The notes: generated from the letters alone by a model not told the origin. DNA of 64,000 nucleotides from Diacronema lutheri (GCA_019448385.1 JAGTXO010000050.1:62001-126000); one strand, 5' to 3'; positions 21,984 to 32,751 are shown, counted from the stretch's first letter. Made by a program: numbers and translations.

Positions 21984-24886
21984 TCACGCCGACGCGATGC
22001 TTGCAATGAACGCGGCGACCGCCTCTTTCGAGTCCACGTCCACCGCACGGAGGCGCGCAATGACGCGCGCCGTGCGCGTCGCCACGTCCTCGCCGTGCGC
22101 GCTGCGCGCCGTGACGGGCTTGCGCGCCTTGACGAGCGCCTGCACCTCCTCGGCGCGTGCGAGGATGCTCTCCGGCACGCCCACCGCGCGGCCGACCGAG
22201 ATGGCGAAGCTATGGCTCGAGCGGCCGTCGACCACCGTGTATAGCAGCAGTACGCCCTCGCTCGCGCCGCGTTCGTCCCCACCGACGCCGACCACGCGCG
22301 GCTCGACGATCGCCTGCATCGTCTTGTGCTGCACGTTGGCGGCCGCAACCTCGGGCAGGTCAAGGAGCTCGTTGAAATGCGTTGCGAGCAGCAGGCGCGG
22401 GCAGGCCTCGCCGCGTCCGGCGAGCTCGAGCACGAAGGACGCGAGCAACGAGAGCCCGTCGCGGAAATGCGTGCCCTTGCCGAACTCGTCGAGCACGAGC
22501 AGCGACCGCTCGGTCGATGCGGCGAGCATGAGCGCAACCTGGTGCAGGTCGTACATGAAGGTCGACTTCGCAATCGCCGCGGTCTCTGCAGCGCGTGCGG
22601 GTGCATGCCGCGCCTCAGCCGAGCGCGCGCGGCCACCCGCACGGCGCGTGGCGAGAGGCGCGCCGCGCAATGGCGCGCGCGCGCGCACCTCGCGAGAAAA
22701 TGCGCGTCTGGATGCGGTCGGTCAGGCCGATCCGGGCCAATTTCGCCGGCACGAACGACCCGACGTGCGCCAGGAAGACGGTGAGGGCGACTTGCTTCAG
22801 GTACACGCTCTTGCCGCTGCCGTTGGGGCCGGTGAGCACCATCATGGACGCCCGCCGCTCGCCGCCGGAGGTCGTGGCCGTTGGGCCGAGCGCCGTGTCG
22901 TTCGGGATGAACTCGTGGCCCTCGGCCATGCGCGCGCGCGCGATCGGGTGCCACGCGCCCTCGAGCTCGACGACGCGGTCGTCCGTCAGCTCCGGACGGC
23001 ACAGGCGCAACTCGTGCGCAGCGTGCGCGAGCGAGCAGAGCGCGTCGAGCGTGGCGAGCATCTCTTGCGAGGCGAGGAGCTTGTCCGCCTTGTGCAGCAG
23101 CCGCGCCTCGAGTTGGTGCACGATCGCGAGGTCTCGGTCGGCGATCTGCGAGACGACGTCGCCGACCGACGTATCGAGGTGCTCGGCGGTCGCGCTCTTG
23201 CAGTAGGTGCTGTCGTCGGACGCAAAGCCCTCATGCCCGACGAACATGCGCGGGCGGAGGTCCTCGCGAAGCTGGGCCTCGTAGACGTGCAGCAGCTCGG
23301 GTGGCGAGCTCAAGAAGAAGCCGAGCTGCGGCACGTATAGCACCTGCAGCCGCTCGACGAGCTCCTCGAGCTGCCTGTGCGCCGGCGCGGCCGCGTTCGC
23401 GTCGGCCGGGAGCAGCCCGCCGGCGACGAGCGCGCCGAACGCCGCCTCGCGCTCGAGCGCCGACGCCTCGTTGAGCGCGTCCGGAAGGCTGTCGAGCACA
23501 GCCACCAGGCGGTCGCGCTCGGCGTCGACGCCGTCGTTGATCACGACGCGGGTGGCCTCGGCGGCGCTCGCCGGGAAGTTGACGAGCGCGCTGATGAGCT
23601 GCGCAACGTTGCTGAGCGAAGCCGCGAGCCCGCCCTCGTCGACGAAGCGGCGGAGCAGCGCGGGAAGCGTGAAGCCACGCTCCTCGGCGGCGGCCGCCTG
23701 CGCCGCGAGCAGCTCGTGCGCGCGGCGGTGCGCGTAGCAGTGGTCGCGCAGCTCCTTGAGGTCGGCGAGCCTGCAGCCCGTGCGCACGTGCCGGACGCAG
23801 CGCGCCACGTCCTTGGCGCCCGCCAGTGCTTCGCGCACGTGCGCGAGCAGGTCGCCCGCCGAGGCGGCCCCGACGAAGAAGCTCACTGCGTCGAGCCGCG
23901 CGTCGAGCACGGCGCGGTCGTAGGTCGGCGAGTTGAACCACTCGCGCAGCTGCCGCTCGCCTACCTTGCAGCGCGCGCGGTTGAGCAGCGCAAACAGCGA
24001 GAGGCCCTCCTTGGCGCGCCCACCGTACGCGCTCGGGTGCAGATGCTGCTGAAAGATGGAAAGCGAATGCAGCGCGCACGAGTCGAGCACGAGGTTGCGC
24101 CCGACCGCGTGCAGCACGATGCGCAGCACGCTCCCGCTGCCACCGGCGCGCGTGCACGCGGCGAGGAGCACGCCGACTGCACGAAGCATCTCGCCGTCCT
24201 CGGGCAGCTTTGTGTAGTGAAAGCTCGCCACGTGCTCGCTCGGCAGGTCGGGCGGCACCTCCGCCGTGCGCAGGAAACCGAGCGCGCGGCGCGCGGCCTC
24301 GACGGTGCAGTCGGCGGGCTTGAACAGCTGCACCATGAAGTGGCCCTCGGCGCCGCTCACCGGATCGAGTGAGAGCTGCTCGAGGAGCTGGACGTCGGAC
24401 GAAGAAGGCGCGATAAGCACGGACGGGTCAACCAGCAGCTTGAGCCGCTTGAGCTGCTCAAAGTGCGGCGGCTGATCCTCGAGCTCGGCGCAGTGGATCT
24501 CGTCATCGACGAGCCTGGCGCCGGCACGCGCACGCGCGCGCGCGCGAATTACGGCCACGGTTGTCGAGCAGCGGGCGGGCAGGTATTACAGGGGACATGG
24601 GAGTGGGGGGAAGCATGCGATGCATGCGCCCGACGCGCCGCCCGCGCCGCAACTCTGCCGGCGGTCCAGCACGGGCGGCGCGCGCGCGTGCGCGCGCAGC
24701 GTGCACGTACCACGCCGCGCCAAGCCGCGCTGAGTGCGCGCGGCGCTGCCAGACAACGCTCAGCATCACGTCGGACCGCACCTCATCCTCCTCCTCGCCT
24801 GCGTCGGCTTCCGGCACCTCGGCCGCTGGGGTTGCGGCCTGCGCCATCTCCGCGTCTTCCGCCCCGTCGGCTGCGTCGGGGTGCAT
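21984..24886 (-). CDS. MSH5: MSH5, meiotic MutS homolog
   Basis: 867 aa from exons 24886..24711, 24514..22689 and 22585..21984 (donors GTACGT and GTGCGC; all phases agree). MSH5 pairs with MSH4 to stabilise crossover intermediates in meiosis. The protein has a short acidic N-terminus, the MutS core/lever region with GRAKEGLSLFALLNRARCKVGERQLREWF, and the ATPase: Walker A TGPNGSGKSVYLKQV (~residue 620), then SFVPA, TRIFSRE, STFMYDLHQVA, Walker B LLVLDEFGKGT and the ATHFNEL motif. MSH5-specific spacing (FLAHVGSFVPA, DEFGKGT) separates it from MSH2/MSH6. No mismatch-recognition domain I is evident, as expected. The start codon lies in one copy of a 45-bp direct repeat. Confidence 0.95.
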
Positions 24887-25010
24887 GCTGTGCAGCAAGG
24901 CAAAAAGGCAAATTGGAAAGGCTGTTCGTGCTGCGGGCAAGCATGGATTTGCTGATCCAGATCTGCCGCCCCGTCGGCTGCGTCGGGGTGCATGCTGTGC
25001 AGCAAGGCAA
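24859..25010. repeat. 45-bp direct repeat at the MSH5 start
   Basis: An identical 45-bp segment lies at 24859..24903 and 24966..25010. Copy 1 contains the MSH5 ATG and first codons (MHPDAADG); copy 2 reproduces the same ATG and codons upstream, followed by an unrelated frame. Confidence 0.85.
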
Positions 25011-25229
25011 GGCAAGCAAGGCGCATTTGCGAAGCTCGGCCATATCAAGCGTAAGCCAGCGGCGATACGTGCCGCCTCCCCCTCCCCCCCCCACCAACGC
25101 CCCGCCGCGCGTGGCGGAAGGACGGCAGCCTTCGCCCTTCCGCCAAGCGGCGTGACGGGCGCGCGGCGTGGGGCTCCCAAGATGCAGGTGGAGCGCCCGC
25201 GCCGCGCGCGAGCGAGCCGCAGATGCGTC

Positions 25230-25296
25230 CACACGGTCGGGTCAACGAAAGCCACGCCAGGGGTCCTGGTCTGGTGGCCTCGCGTCATGGCGTGCG
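25230..25296 (-). promoter_or_regulatory. Candidate SECIS element in the 3' region of the selenoprotein-like gene
   Basis: About 110 nt after the TAG stop. On the minus strand, ATGAC (from 25288) opens a stem in which GAGGCCACCAG pairs, with small bulges, to CTGGCGTGGCTTTCG. The stem closes with TTGAC (to 25241), giving the AUGA/UGA pair of a SECIS quartet, and the apical loop contains ACC. A lower helix can form between CGCACG and CGTGTG. This is manual folding only; the apical AA is replaced by CC, a variant known from some SECIS elements. Confidence 0.45.
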
Positions 25297-25396
25297 CGCA
25301 ATTCGTAGGCAGGCGGACGGGTGGGGCGTGAGCGGCGGAGGCGGACCGAGGGCGCCGGCCAGACGCGCAAGCGGCACGGGCGTGCGAGCGGTGGGC

Positions 25397-26170
25397 CTAC
25401 AGCTCGTCCTTTGGCTCGTTCGGCGTCGCGAGCTGCTTCAGGACCGCACGCCGGCGCTCGAGCCAGTGGCGATCGTCGAGCAAGTCGGCCAGCGGCACGG
25501 CGTCGAGTGTCGCGAGCTGCTCGGCGGCCTCCTCTGGAGCCTTGGAGCGCCAGCTGGCCGCATACTCGGCCTCCGCGGGCGTGCAGTGCTCGCCCGAGCG
25601 CGCGTTGCAGATCCACGCGCCGCTCATCTCCGAGACGTAGTCAAGCATCGCCTGCGTCTGCCCGAGCTCGTCGCAGATGCGCTGCGCCGTCTTCTGGACG
25701 TACGCTTTGCCGCCGTAGCCCGTCGCGGTGTTGAAAAAGCGGTGGCTGGGCCAGCCGCCAGCTCCGGGCTTGAAATTGATGTCGAATGCCGACGTGACCT
25801 TGTCTGTCGCGAGGTTGATGTCGCCAAACGCCACCATGTCGGTGCGGTTGGCGAACGCCAGCGTGGCTGGGCGGCGCGGGATGGAGGAGCGCGGCGCGAG
25901 AGCGGCGCGGCGGCGTCAAGCGGCGGACGGTTCAATGTCGAGGCCGGGCGGACGGTTGAGTGCCGCACCTGCATTCCACGCTGGCGCCTGCTTGCTTCAT
26001 CACGATCACCCCTCCGACGCGATGATGCGCACGAAGAGCGTGCGCCCGTCAGAGATGGCGCTCTCGATCGTGCTCTCCACGTTGCTCGTCGTAAGCCGAG
26101 TCACGCGGTCCCAGTGACCGTCCAAGTAGGTGACGCCAAGGCCCAGGGCGAGGACGCGGAGGAGCGCCAT
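25397..26170 (-). CDS. Candidate selenoprotein: PDI/thioredoxin-like ER protein with three in-frame TGA codons and C-terminal KDEL
   Basis: 223 codons from exons 26170..25969 and 25866..25397 (donor GTGCGG, acceptor CAG, phase 1). Visible parts: signal peptide MALLRVLALGLG; thioredoxin-type beta strand LTTSNVESTI...GRTLFVRIIASEG; then codons 55-60 TGA TCG TGA TGA AGC AAG, then QAPAWNA, equivalent to the region after CxxC in PDI (CKxxKPAW). Exon 2 continues the fold (MVAFGDINLATDK) with a family-typical PGAGGWPSHRFFN, TGYGGKAY and CDELG, and the protein ends in KDEL for ER retention. If the TGAs are Sec, the active site reads U-S-U-U. Ending exon 1 before the TGAs breaks the phase with exon 2. 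A SECIS-like hairpin follows the stop. The alternative is a pseudogene or an assembly error at this spot. Confidence 0.6.
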
Positions 26171-26317
26171 GGCCCCGACCAGCGCTCTACCGATCAAAAG
26201 GCCCAACCAGGTTCAGAGAAACGGTCTCGGAAGTTTTTGAAAGTTGGGGCCTGATGCCAGCATGTCGCGCTCCGACATGCTGGCGTTTGACGACGCGCGC
26301 GCGCGCCGCCGCCACAC

Positions 26318-27251
26318 TCACGAGCCCTCGCTCGCAACGCTCAGCACCACGCTTGGCGCGGTCCCGCCGTCCCGCTGCGCCTCCGCTCTGGCCGTCACGA
26401 GCGGCTCATGGCTGCCCGCAGCCGCCTCAGCCTGGAGTTGCCGCACGAGCGCCTCGAGCTCAAACAGCTCCGGCTCGGCGCGCTCAGCGCCGAGCTGCGA
26501 ACGGAACGCCTCGCACAGCCGGAACCTGCGCACTCGCAGCCCGTGGTGACGCGGCGGCCGTAACGCACGTGCGGGTTACGCGCGCGCGCGCGCGCGCGCG
26601 CGTACGCGCGCAGGCCAGGGCGCGCGGCACGGCGCGCACAGGTATTCGTCGTTGCGCCCGCTCGGCCCGTGCGCGGCCGCAATGTTCGCGGCGACCATGA
26701 GCAGCGGCCGTTCGCCTGCCCAATTTGCGCCCTTTGGCGTGCCGACGTACTGTGATGCGTTTGGTGTCGCGAACCGTACGCGCCGCGTGCGAGGGCGTCA
26801 GGAGGCGGCGCCGCCTTGCAGCCCGGCAGAGTGCGCGGCGCGCGCGCGCGCGTACGGTGATGCACCGCTCGAGGAGCACGCCACCCTCGGCGTGCACGGG
26901 GAGCTGCAGCCTCGTGTCGTACTGCTTCTCGCGGTAGTCGAGGTCGGCGATGATGCGCGCGAGCTCTAACGCGTCGTCACTATCCGAGAGCCGCGCGGCG
27001 ATGCCCCAAACGCGCGCGCCTGGCGTCTCGTCGGGCACGAGCGTCACAACCGAACCGGGCGCTTCGGGCGTGCCCCTGTGGTCGGTGCTCGCCTGGCACC
27101 ACACGCGCCGATAGCCCTCCACGTACCCGACCAGCCGTGTGTTTTGCTCCGCTCCGGCGGGCGGCTTCCACACGAGCGAGCCGTAGCCAAAGACCCAGAG
27201 GCCCGAGAGCCCCGGCGCCGCGGAGAGCCCGACAGTCGTCGCCCCCCTCAT
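26318..27251 (-). CDS. CHAC: ChaC-like glutathione-specific gamma-glutamylcyclotransferase
   Basis: 237 aa from exons 27251..26856, 26749..26640 and 26525..26318 (donors GTACGC and GTGCGC). It degrades glutathione to 5-oxoproline and Cys-Gly in the cytosol. The glycine-loop motif LWVFGYGSLVWKP is at the N-terminus, followed by GYRRVWCQASTDHRGT, SVVTLVPD, and LDYREKQYD, which carries the catalytic Glu of ChaC enzymes. Splicing gives CIT-YVGTPKGANW and then AAAHGPSGRNDEYL-FRLCEAFRSQL, matching the conserved C-terminal ChaC blocks. The rest is a short acidic tail. It is divergent from the glycerol-3-phosphate dehydrogenase gene, with about 57 bp between the chosen start codons. Confidence 0.92.
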
Positions 27252-27308
27252 TTTGCCACCATGATTACCAACGGCACGGCACTCGAAGAGGTGGATCCGC
27301 CTCCCAGA

Positions 27309-29617
27309 ATGTTTCGGACCGCGCTGTTGCTCAGCGCGCTGTGCTCGCCGCGCGGGGGCGAATCGCTCGCCCGCGGCGTCCGGCCGCCGGGCGCCGCCAT
27401 GCGGCCCGCCCGTGCGCCGTTGGCGCGCGCGCGCGTCGATCTGCTCGCCGCGCGCGACGCCGGCGACGACGGCGAGCTGTGCGCCGCGACGTTGCCGACG
27501 CCGAGCTGGCAGCCGCCAGCGCGCGAGCAAATGCTCGAGCGCCTCGAGCGCGACGAGTTTGACGTGCTCGTCATCGGCGGCGGCGCGACCGGCGCGGGCG
27601 TCGCGATGGACGCGGCCACGCGTGGGCTGCGCGTCGCGCTCATCGAGCGCGGCGACTACTCGTCCGGAACATCGTCGCGCTCGACCAAGCTGATCCACGG
27701 CGGGCTGCGCTACCTGGCGCAGGCGTTCCAGTCGAAGATCCCGCCGCGCTCCATCCTCGACCTCATCATCCACCTGCGCTTCGAGCCCGACTACTTGCGG
27801 ATCGTCGCGGCCGACCTCGCCGAGCGCGCGTGGATGATCCAATCAGCTCCTTTCATGACGCGTGCGCTGCCGATGATGGTTCCGCTCTACCGTTGGTGGG
27901 AGGTGCCGCTCTTTTGGATCGTCGGCACGCTGTACGATCTGATCGCCGGCGCTGGGCGCGGCGTGCCGCCCTCGCGCATCGTGACGGTCGAGGAGGCGCG
28001 CTTCCAGGTGCCATTGCTCCGCCCGGAGGATCCGGACGGCAACCGGCTCGTCGGAGGCCTCGTCATCTACGACGGGCAGCAGAACGACGCGCGGATGGGG
28101 CTGCACATCGTGCTCACCGCCATCCAGGCCGGCGCGAGCTGCGCCAACTACGTCCAGGTCGAGGGCCTGCTCGATGCGTCGGGCGTCCCGTTCGCCGGCG
28201 ACGGGTCAGGCGACGGCGGCGCGATCGGCGGCGCGCGCGTGCGCGACCGCCGGACGGGCAAGACGTTCCACGTGCGCGCCAAGCAGGTGGTGAACGCGTG
28301 CGGCGTGTTCAGCGACGCCGTCCGCCAGATGGCGCAGCCCACCGCCGAGCCGATGATGGTGCCCTCCTACGGCACGCACGTGATTCTGCCCGACTACGCA
28401 ACGTCCGCGCAGATGGGGATGGTGTGGTTCACCAAGGACGGGCGCGTGCTTTACCTGCTGCCGTGGGAGGGCTCGGCGGTGGCGGGGACGACGGATGCGC
28501 CCGGCGAGATCTCCTTCGAGCCGCGCAGCAGCGATGGCGAGGTCGACTTTATCCTTGGCGAGTGCAACCGTGTCGTGCGCGAGCCGCTCCGCCGCGACGC
28601 CGTTCGATCCGCGTGGGCGGGCATCCGACCACTCGTGCGCAAGCCGGGCGCGGCGGCGGGTGACACGAAGGCGCTGTCGCGCGACCACGTCGTCGAGCGC
28701 CTCGGCACCGCACCCGACGCGCTCGTCACGATCGCGGGCGGCAAGTGGACGACCTACCGCAAGATGGCGGAGGACGCCGTCGATGTGTGCGTCGCGCACA
28801 ACCCGGCGCTCTCGCACGCGCGGCCGTGCGGCACGCTCGAGCGCAAGCTGGTCGGCTCGGACGAGACGGGCGAGATCTGCGACGGCTCCTTCGATCGGCT
28901 CATCGTCACGCTGCGAGACGACGTGGGAGTCGAGGCCGACGTCGCGCGCCACCTCAAGTTCAACTACGGCACGCGCGCGCTGCAGCTCGTCGAGATGGCC
29001 CGCGCCGAGCCGCACCGCTTTTGCGCCGACGACCGCTCGGGCGGGCGCGCGCGCCTGCGCCGGCTGCACGCGCAGTTCCCGCACGTCGATGCGGAGGTCG
29101 CCTTCGCCTGCCGGTACATGGCCAAGCGCCGCCGCGCGGCGCGCGCGGTGCGCTGCTCGTTGTGGCGGCGCGTTGCTCGCTGTCAAGCCCCGCGCGGCGG
29201 CGCGCTCATTTTGGCACGCCGACTGCGCGCCGTGCCGCGCTCGTCGCGCGTGCGCGCGCGCGTGCGCGCAGGTTTGAATTCGCGCAGACACCGTCCGACG
29301 TACTCGCCCAGCGCACGCGCCTGTGCTTCCTCGACGCGGACGCCGCGCTGTCCGTCCTGCCGCGAGTTGTCGAGATCATGGCCGAGGAGAAGGGGTGGAC
29401 CGAGGCGCACGCCGCGCAGGAGGCAGAGCAGGTGCGCCGCGCGCCGCGCGTTGAGCGCATCAGCGGCCACCGCCCACCCGATCGCTCACGCCGCCGCTGC
29501 CCTGCCGCACACCGCGTGCAGGCACGCGTCTTCCTCGAAGCAACCATGCGCGCGCCGCGCGACACGATCCCGGCGGCTCCGGCCGGCGTTGCCGTGCCAC
29601 AGGCAGCGGCAGTGTAG
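27309..29617 (+). CDS. GUT2: FAD-dependent glycerol-3-phosphate dehydrogenase, mitochondrial
   Basis: 686 aa from exons 27309..29113, 29272..29431 and 29522..29617 (donors GTACAT and GTGCGC). It oxidises glycerol-3-phosphate to DHAP and passes electrons to quinone at the inner mitochondrial membrane. The FAD-binding motif DVLVIGGGATGAGVAMDAATRG is near residue 83, followed by IERGDYSSGTSSRSTKLIHGGLRYL, SAPFMTRALPMMVPLY, DGQQNDARM, VVNACGVFSD and IAGGKWTTYRKMAEDAVD. Splicing gives ACR-FEFAQTPSDVLAQRTRLCFLD and VVEIMAEE, the C-terminal GlpD cap. There are no EF-hands, so it resembles the plant/yeast type. The N-terminal ~45 residues are basic and Ala-rich, fitting a presequence. An in-frame ATG at 27261 is an alternative start. 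Confidence 0.94.
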
Positions 29618-29626
29618 ATTCCAACC

Positions 29627-30953
29627 CTACAGTGCGCGGTACACGTCACGACCCGTCTCGTAGAGCTGACTGCGCTCGAGCAGCACCTCCACCGCCGTGC
29701 GGAGCGTTGCGTCGGACACGACGAACGCGTGCCGCTCGTGCTGCTGCAGCTCGGCGCGCAGCCGCGCAAGCGTGATATCACCATCGCACCTCCCCGCGGC
29801 GCGCGCCACGTGCCTCAGGATCGCCGGCAGCAGCTGTCGCTCCGCGTCGAAGGGAGCGTACGCGTCGGCGTCGGCGTCGACGAGCTCGAGAACGCCGTCG
29901 GTTTTGAGGCTGTGCACCGCGCGCTGCACGAGCGCCTTGGCGGCGGCGTGGAGCCGGTCGCCGCCGCCGCCATCGCCGCGCCGAGCCGCGCCGTCCGCTG
30001 TCGCGGCCGTCGCGGCCACGGGCGCGGCGGAGCGCAGCGCCTGCAGGAAGACTTCACACCGCTCGTCGAGCAGCGAACTGTATGCGAAGGAGAACGGCGG
30101 GCTGAGCGGGGGCGGCAGGCGCGCCTCGGTGGCGCACGCGACATCATTGCGGCACGACGCGGGCAGCGTCTCGTCGCCGTTCGCCGCCTCACACGCTGCG
30201 GCCGGCCGCTCGGGCGCTCGCCTTATCATCCGCACGATGGCGTCGCGCACCGCGACCAGCTCGGGCGGCGGGGCGACGTCGGCGCCAGTGAGCACGGCTT
30301 GCGCTGCGCGTGTCAATCCACCGTCGCCGCGCGGCCCGCCGCGCTCGCCGCGCTTGCACTTGACGAGCGCGGCGATGGTCGGCCGCGGATCGGCAGAGTA
30401 CACGCCACGCCACAGGCGCTCGAGCTCGAGCCAGCGGAGCGGCTCGGCGAGCGGGTCGCGCTCGGGGAGAATCTCGAATGCGACGAGCTGACGCTGCTCG
30501 CGAAACGTGCTCATCCGTCCCTTGACGCGCAGCAGGCTGCCGAGCGGCAGCTCGCGCTCGCGTCCTGCGGGGGGGTCGTTGCGCCAAGCGAGACAGTTCA
30601 CCACCGCAGAGCCGTCGTCAAGGGCGAAGAGCAGCCGATGGCCGCCTCGAGGGTTGGCCTTGACGTCGAAATCGACGACAACGCCCATCACGTCGAAGCG
30701 ACGCACGACGTGGTGGCCCAGGTGGTAGCACTCTGCGCGTCCGCGCGGGCTGCTGGCGTGAGCAGCGCGCGCGCGCGTGCGCGCACGCGTCGGCGCGGCG
30801 GCCGATGCGCGCGGGCGCGCCGGCGCGCGCGCCTTCCAGGCCTTCCACCTCGCGCAGCGCGAGCAGCTGTGAGATGCCCAGCATCGCGTGCGCTGGCCAG
30901 AGATCCTGCAGCGCGTACTCGTCGCGCGCGAGCGGACGTTCCCGCATTGCCAT
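29627..30953 (-). CDS. STN1: STN1-like OB-fold protein (CST telomere/replication complex)
   Basis: 402 aa from exons 30953..30849 and 30730..29627 (donor GTGGAA, acceptor AG, phase 0). STN1 binds single-stranded DNA with CTC1 and TEN1 and recruits Pol-alpha primase. Exon 1 gives an N-terminal helix (ALQDLWPAHAMLGISQLLALRE). The OB fold then reads FDVMGVVVDFDV, LLFALDDGSAVVNCLAWRND, LGSLLRVKGRMSTFREQRQLVAFEI and ERDPLAEPLRWLELERLW, matching plant and human STN1 order. The C-terminal ~200 residues have winged-helix-like blocks (LHAAAKALVQRAVHSLKTDGVLELV, RTAVEVLLERSQLYETG). The start is not certain: directly before ATG 30953 is TTTTTTTTCTCAG, which looks like a 3' splice site, so a 5'UTR or upstream coding intron is possible. 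Confidence 0.8.
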
Positions 30954-31233
30954 GCTGAGAAAAAAAAGCGCGATGTCGTTCCACGACGGCACGAGACGCT
31001 TGGTACTTCACGCCCATCATGGGGAGCGCGCAATGTGTCTGATGGCCGCGCCGGCAGCAGCCCTGACAACCGGTGGGAACTGCTTGAGTTGACGCCGCCC
31101 GCAACGCATCTCCGACATGCGCGGCTGCGCGCGTAGCGCCGTCCGTGCATGGCAGGGAGGCAAGAGTCAGTAGCGCCAAGTCCGCTCATCGGGTCGCTGC
31201 ACCGCGCAGGGTGCGTCGCCAAAGCAGGAGAGA

Positions 31234-32655
31234 TCATCGCGCGGCCTGCCTGGCCACTCGAGTACCTGCGCTGTCGGCTCGCGCGAGAGTGCGAACCGCG
31301 GCGCCCTCCTCCAGCACGAGCGGCGTGTAGGGCTGCGGCGGCGGCGGCGGCGGCGGCGGCGACACTTGCCGCTGCACGAAAGACGTCGGCAAGTGGCCCC
31401 ACGTGGCAGCCCGGCGCTCGCCTGTTCCCGCTGCCGCCAGAAGCGCTACCGGCATCAGCTTGCGTAGCAGCACGGCGAACAGTGCCTCGTCTTGTGGCTG
31501 TGCATGCGTGGCAGGCGCTGCGCCCTTTGGCGGCGCGGCGCGTGCATCGCCCTGCACGGAGGGCTGCGCACTGGTGTCCGGCATGCTCCGTCCGTGCACG
31601 ACCACGCGCAGAGGCATCGCCTCGATGCGCCGCGCCGCGGCGTCCGCCGGCGGACACTGTGCTGCGCGTGGCCGAGCGCTCTCGTCGAGCGCGTGGACTG
31701 CAGCTGTGGCCCCCGCTGGCGAGCAAGGCGCGCCCGCATGACGGCTGGCGGGCACCTCGTCGTCGCACGACAGGCGCTTGTCGCCGATCTGCACGCCGGG
31801 CTCGCCGGCTGCCTCCGCGTTCCAGCAGCCCGGCGGTTCGCCGGGCTGGCGGCCCGACAGGGACGCGCGCAGCAGGCATGGGAAGATGCAGCAAAACACG
31901 CAGCCCGAAAGCACCGGCACCAGCACGAGCGCGATTGCCTCTGGTGCCGCCGAGCGCGGAGCGGGTGCAGCCGGGTCGTGCTCACCCCCGCCCGATTCGC
32001 CCGGCGCGGCGCTTGCATTGCCAGGACTTGCGGGCGGTGCAGTGCTCTGCCCCTCGCCGCCACCAGCCTCGTCGTCTGAGCTGCGCTCGAGCTGCACGCG
32101 CAGAATGGCGAGCGTGCCTTGCATCTCCAGCCCCGCAACCGCGGCAAGCTCGCTTTGCAGCCCTAACGCCTGATCCAACAGATGCTCGCGCGTGGCGCGC
32201 TCCACCTCCTCCTCGCTGCCGACGATGGGACTGCCAAACACGATGCGAGCGTCGATCTCGAGCGCGACCGAGTGGGAGCTCACGCCGACGATCGTCGCCG
32301 AGCTGAGCGCGAGGACGCGCGCAAACACCTCCTCGACATCCGACCGCAGCGCGCGGCCCGAGTTCGTTTCTGCACTCCACGACGCGACGTCGGATCCGAC
32401 GATGATCCGGAGCAGCGAGCTCGCGCCCGAAAATGGCGATGCAGGTTGGACTGGCGGCGAGCTCGGCGGCGAGCGTCGCGGAGGCGAGGGTGGCATAGGC
32501 GGCGGCGTCGAGGTTGAGAGGGGCGGATTGCTGCGCAGAGGAGGCATCGTTGGCCCGGGCAGAGGCGCCGGCCAGGCTGCGACGAGGAGGCAGGCGATCA
32601 ACATGCCGCTCGGGACGGGCCGATTGTCTCCTCGGTCATGGCGTTTTCCCTCCAT
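31234..32655 (-). CDS. Proline-rich single-pass membrane protein, unknown function
   Basis: 473 aa, single exon; an internal ATG at 32604 would place a signal peptide (MLIACLLVAAWPAP) at the very N-terminus. A Pro/Ser-rich stalk (PPPMPPSPPRRSPPSSPP) resembles algal cell-surface hydroxyproline-rich linkers. Residues ~85-190 form a small folded region (RIIVGSDVASWSAE, IVGVSSHSVALEIDARIVFG) of a type often seen in algal membrane proteins without known function. A transmembrane helix (AIALVLVPVLSGCVFCCIFPCLL) lies near residue 250. A long Ala-rich cytosolic tail with a run of Pro (PPPPPPPP) follows. I recognise no enzyme domain. Introns in the tail are possible. Confidence 0.6.
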   Translation of the reverse strand: MEGKRHDRGDNRPVPSGMLIACLLVAAWPAPLPGPTMPPLRSNPPLSTSTPPPMPPSPPRRSPPSSPPVQPASPFSGASSLLRIIVGSDVASWSAETNSGRALRSDVEEVFARVLALSSATIVGVSSHSVALEIDARIVFGSPIVGSEEEVERATREHLLDQALGLQSELAAVAGLEMQGTLAILRVQLERSSDDEAGGGEGQSTAPPASPGNASAAPGESGGGEHDPAAPAPRSAAPEAIALVLVPVLSGCVFCCIFPCLLRASLSGRQPGEPPGCWNAEAAGEPGVQIGDKRLSCDDEVPASRHAGAPCSPAGATAAVHALDESARPRAAQCPPADAAARRIEAMPLRVVVHGRSMPDTSAQPSVQGDARAAPPKGAAPATHAQPQDEALFAVLLRKLMPVALLAAAGTGERRAATWGHLPTSFVQRQVSPPPPPPPPQPYTPLVLEEGAAVRTLARADSAGTRVARQAAR

Positions 32656-32751
32656 CTCAATTGATTGGCGCCAGAAACTTCCTCGTCACTGTTCCCTGTC
32701 TCGTCTTCTTTTGCCCTCAATGCTCGTCTACTCCCCGGGACCCCGGCTCCC

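Noticed and set aside
25969-26010. Short intron beginning GTGATCGTG just before the TGA codons of the selenoprotein candidate
   Set aside because: Splicing from that GT to the CAG acceptor before exon 2 gives a combined length not divisible by three and deletes QAPAWNA, which fits the PDI helix.
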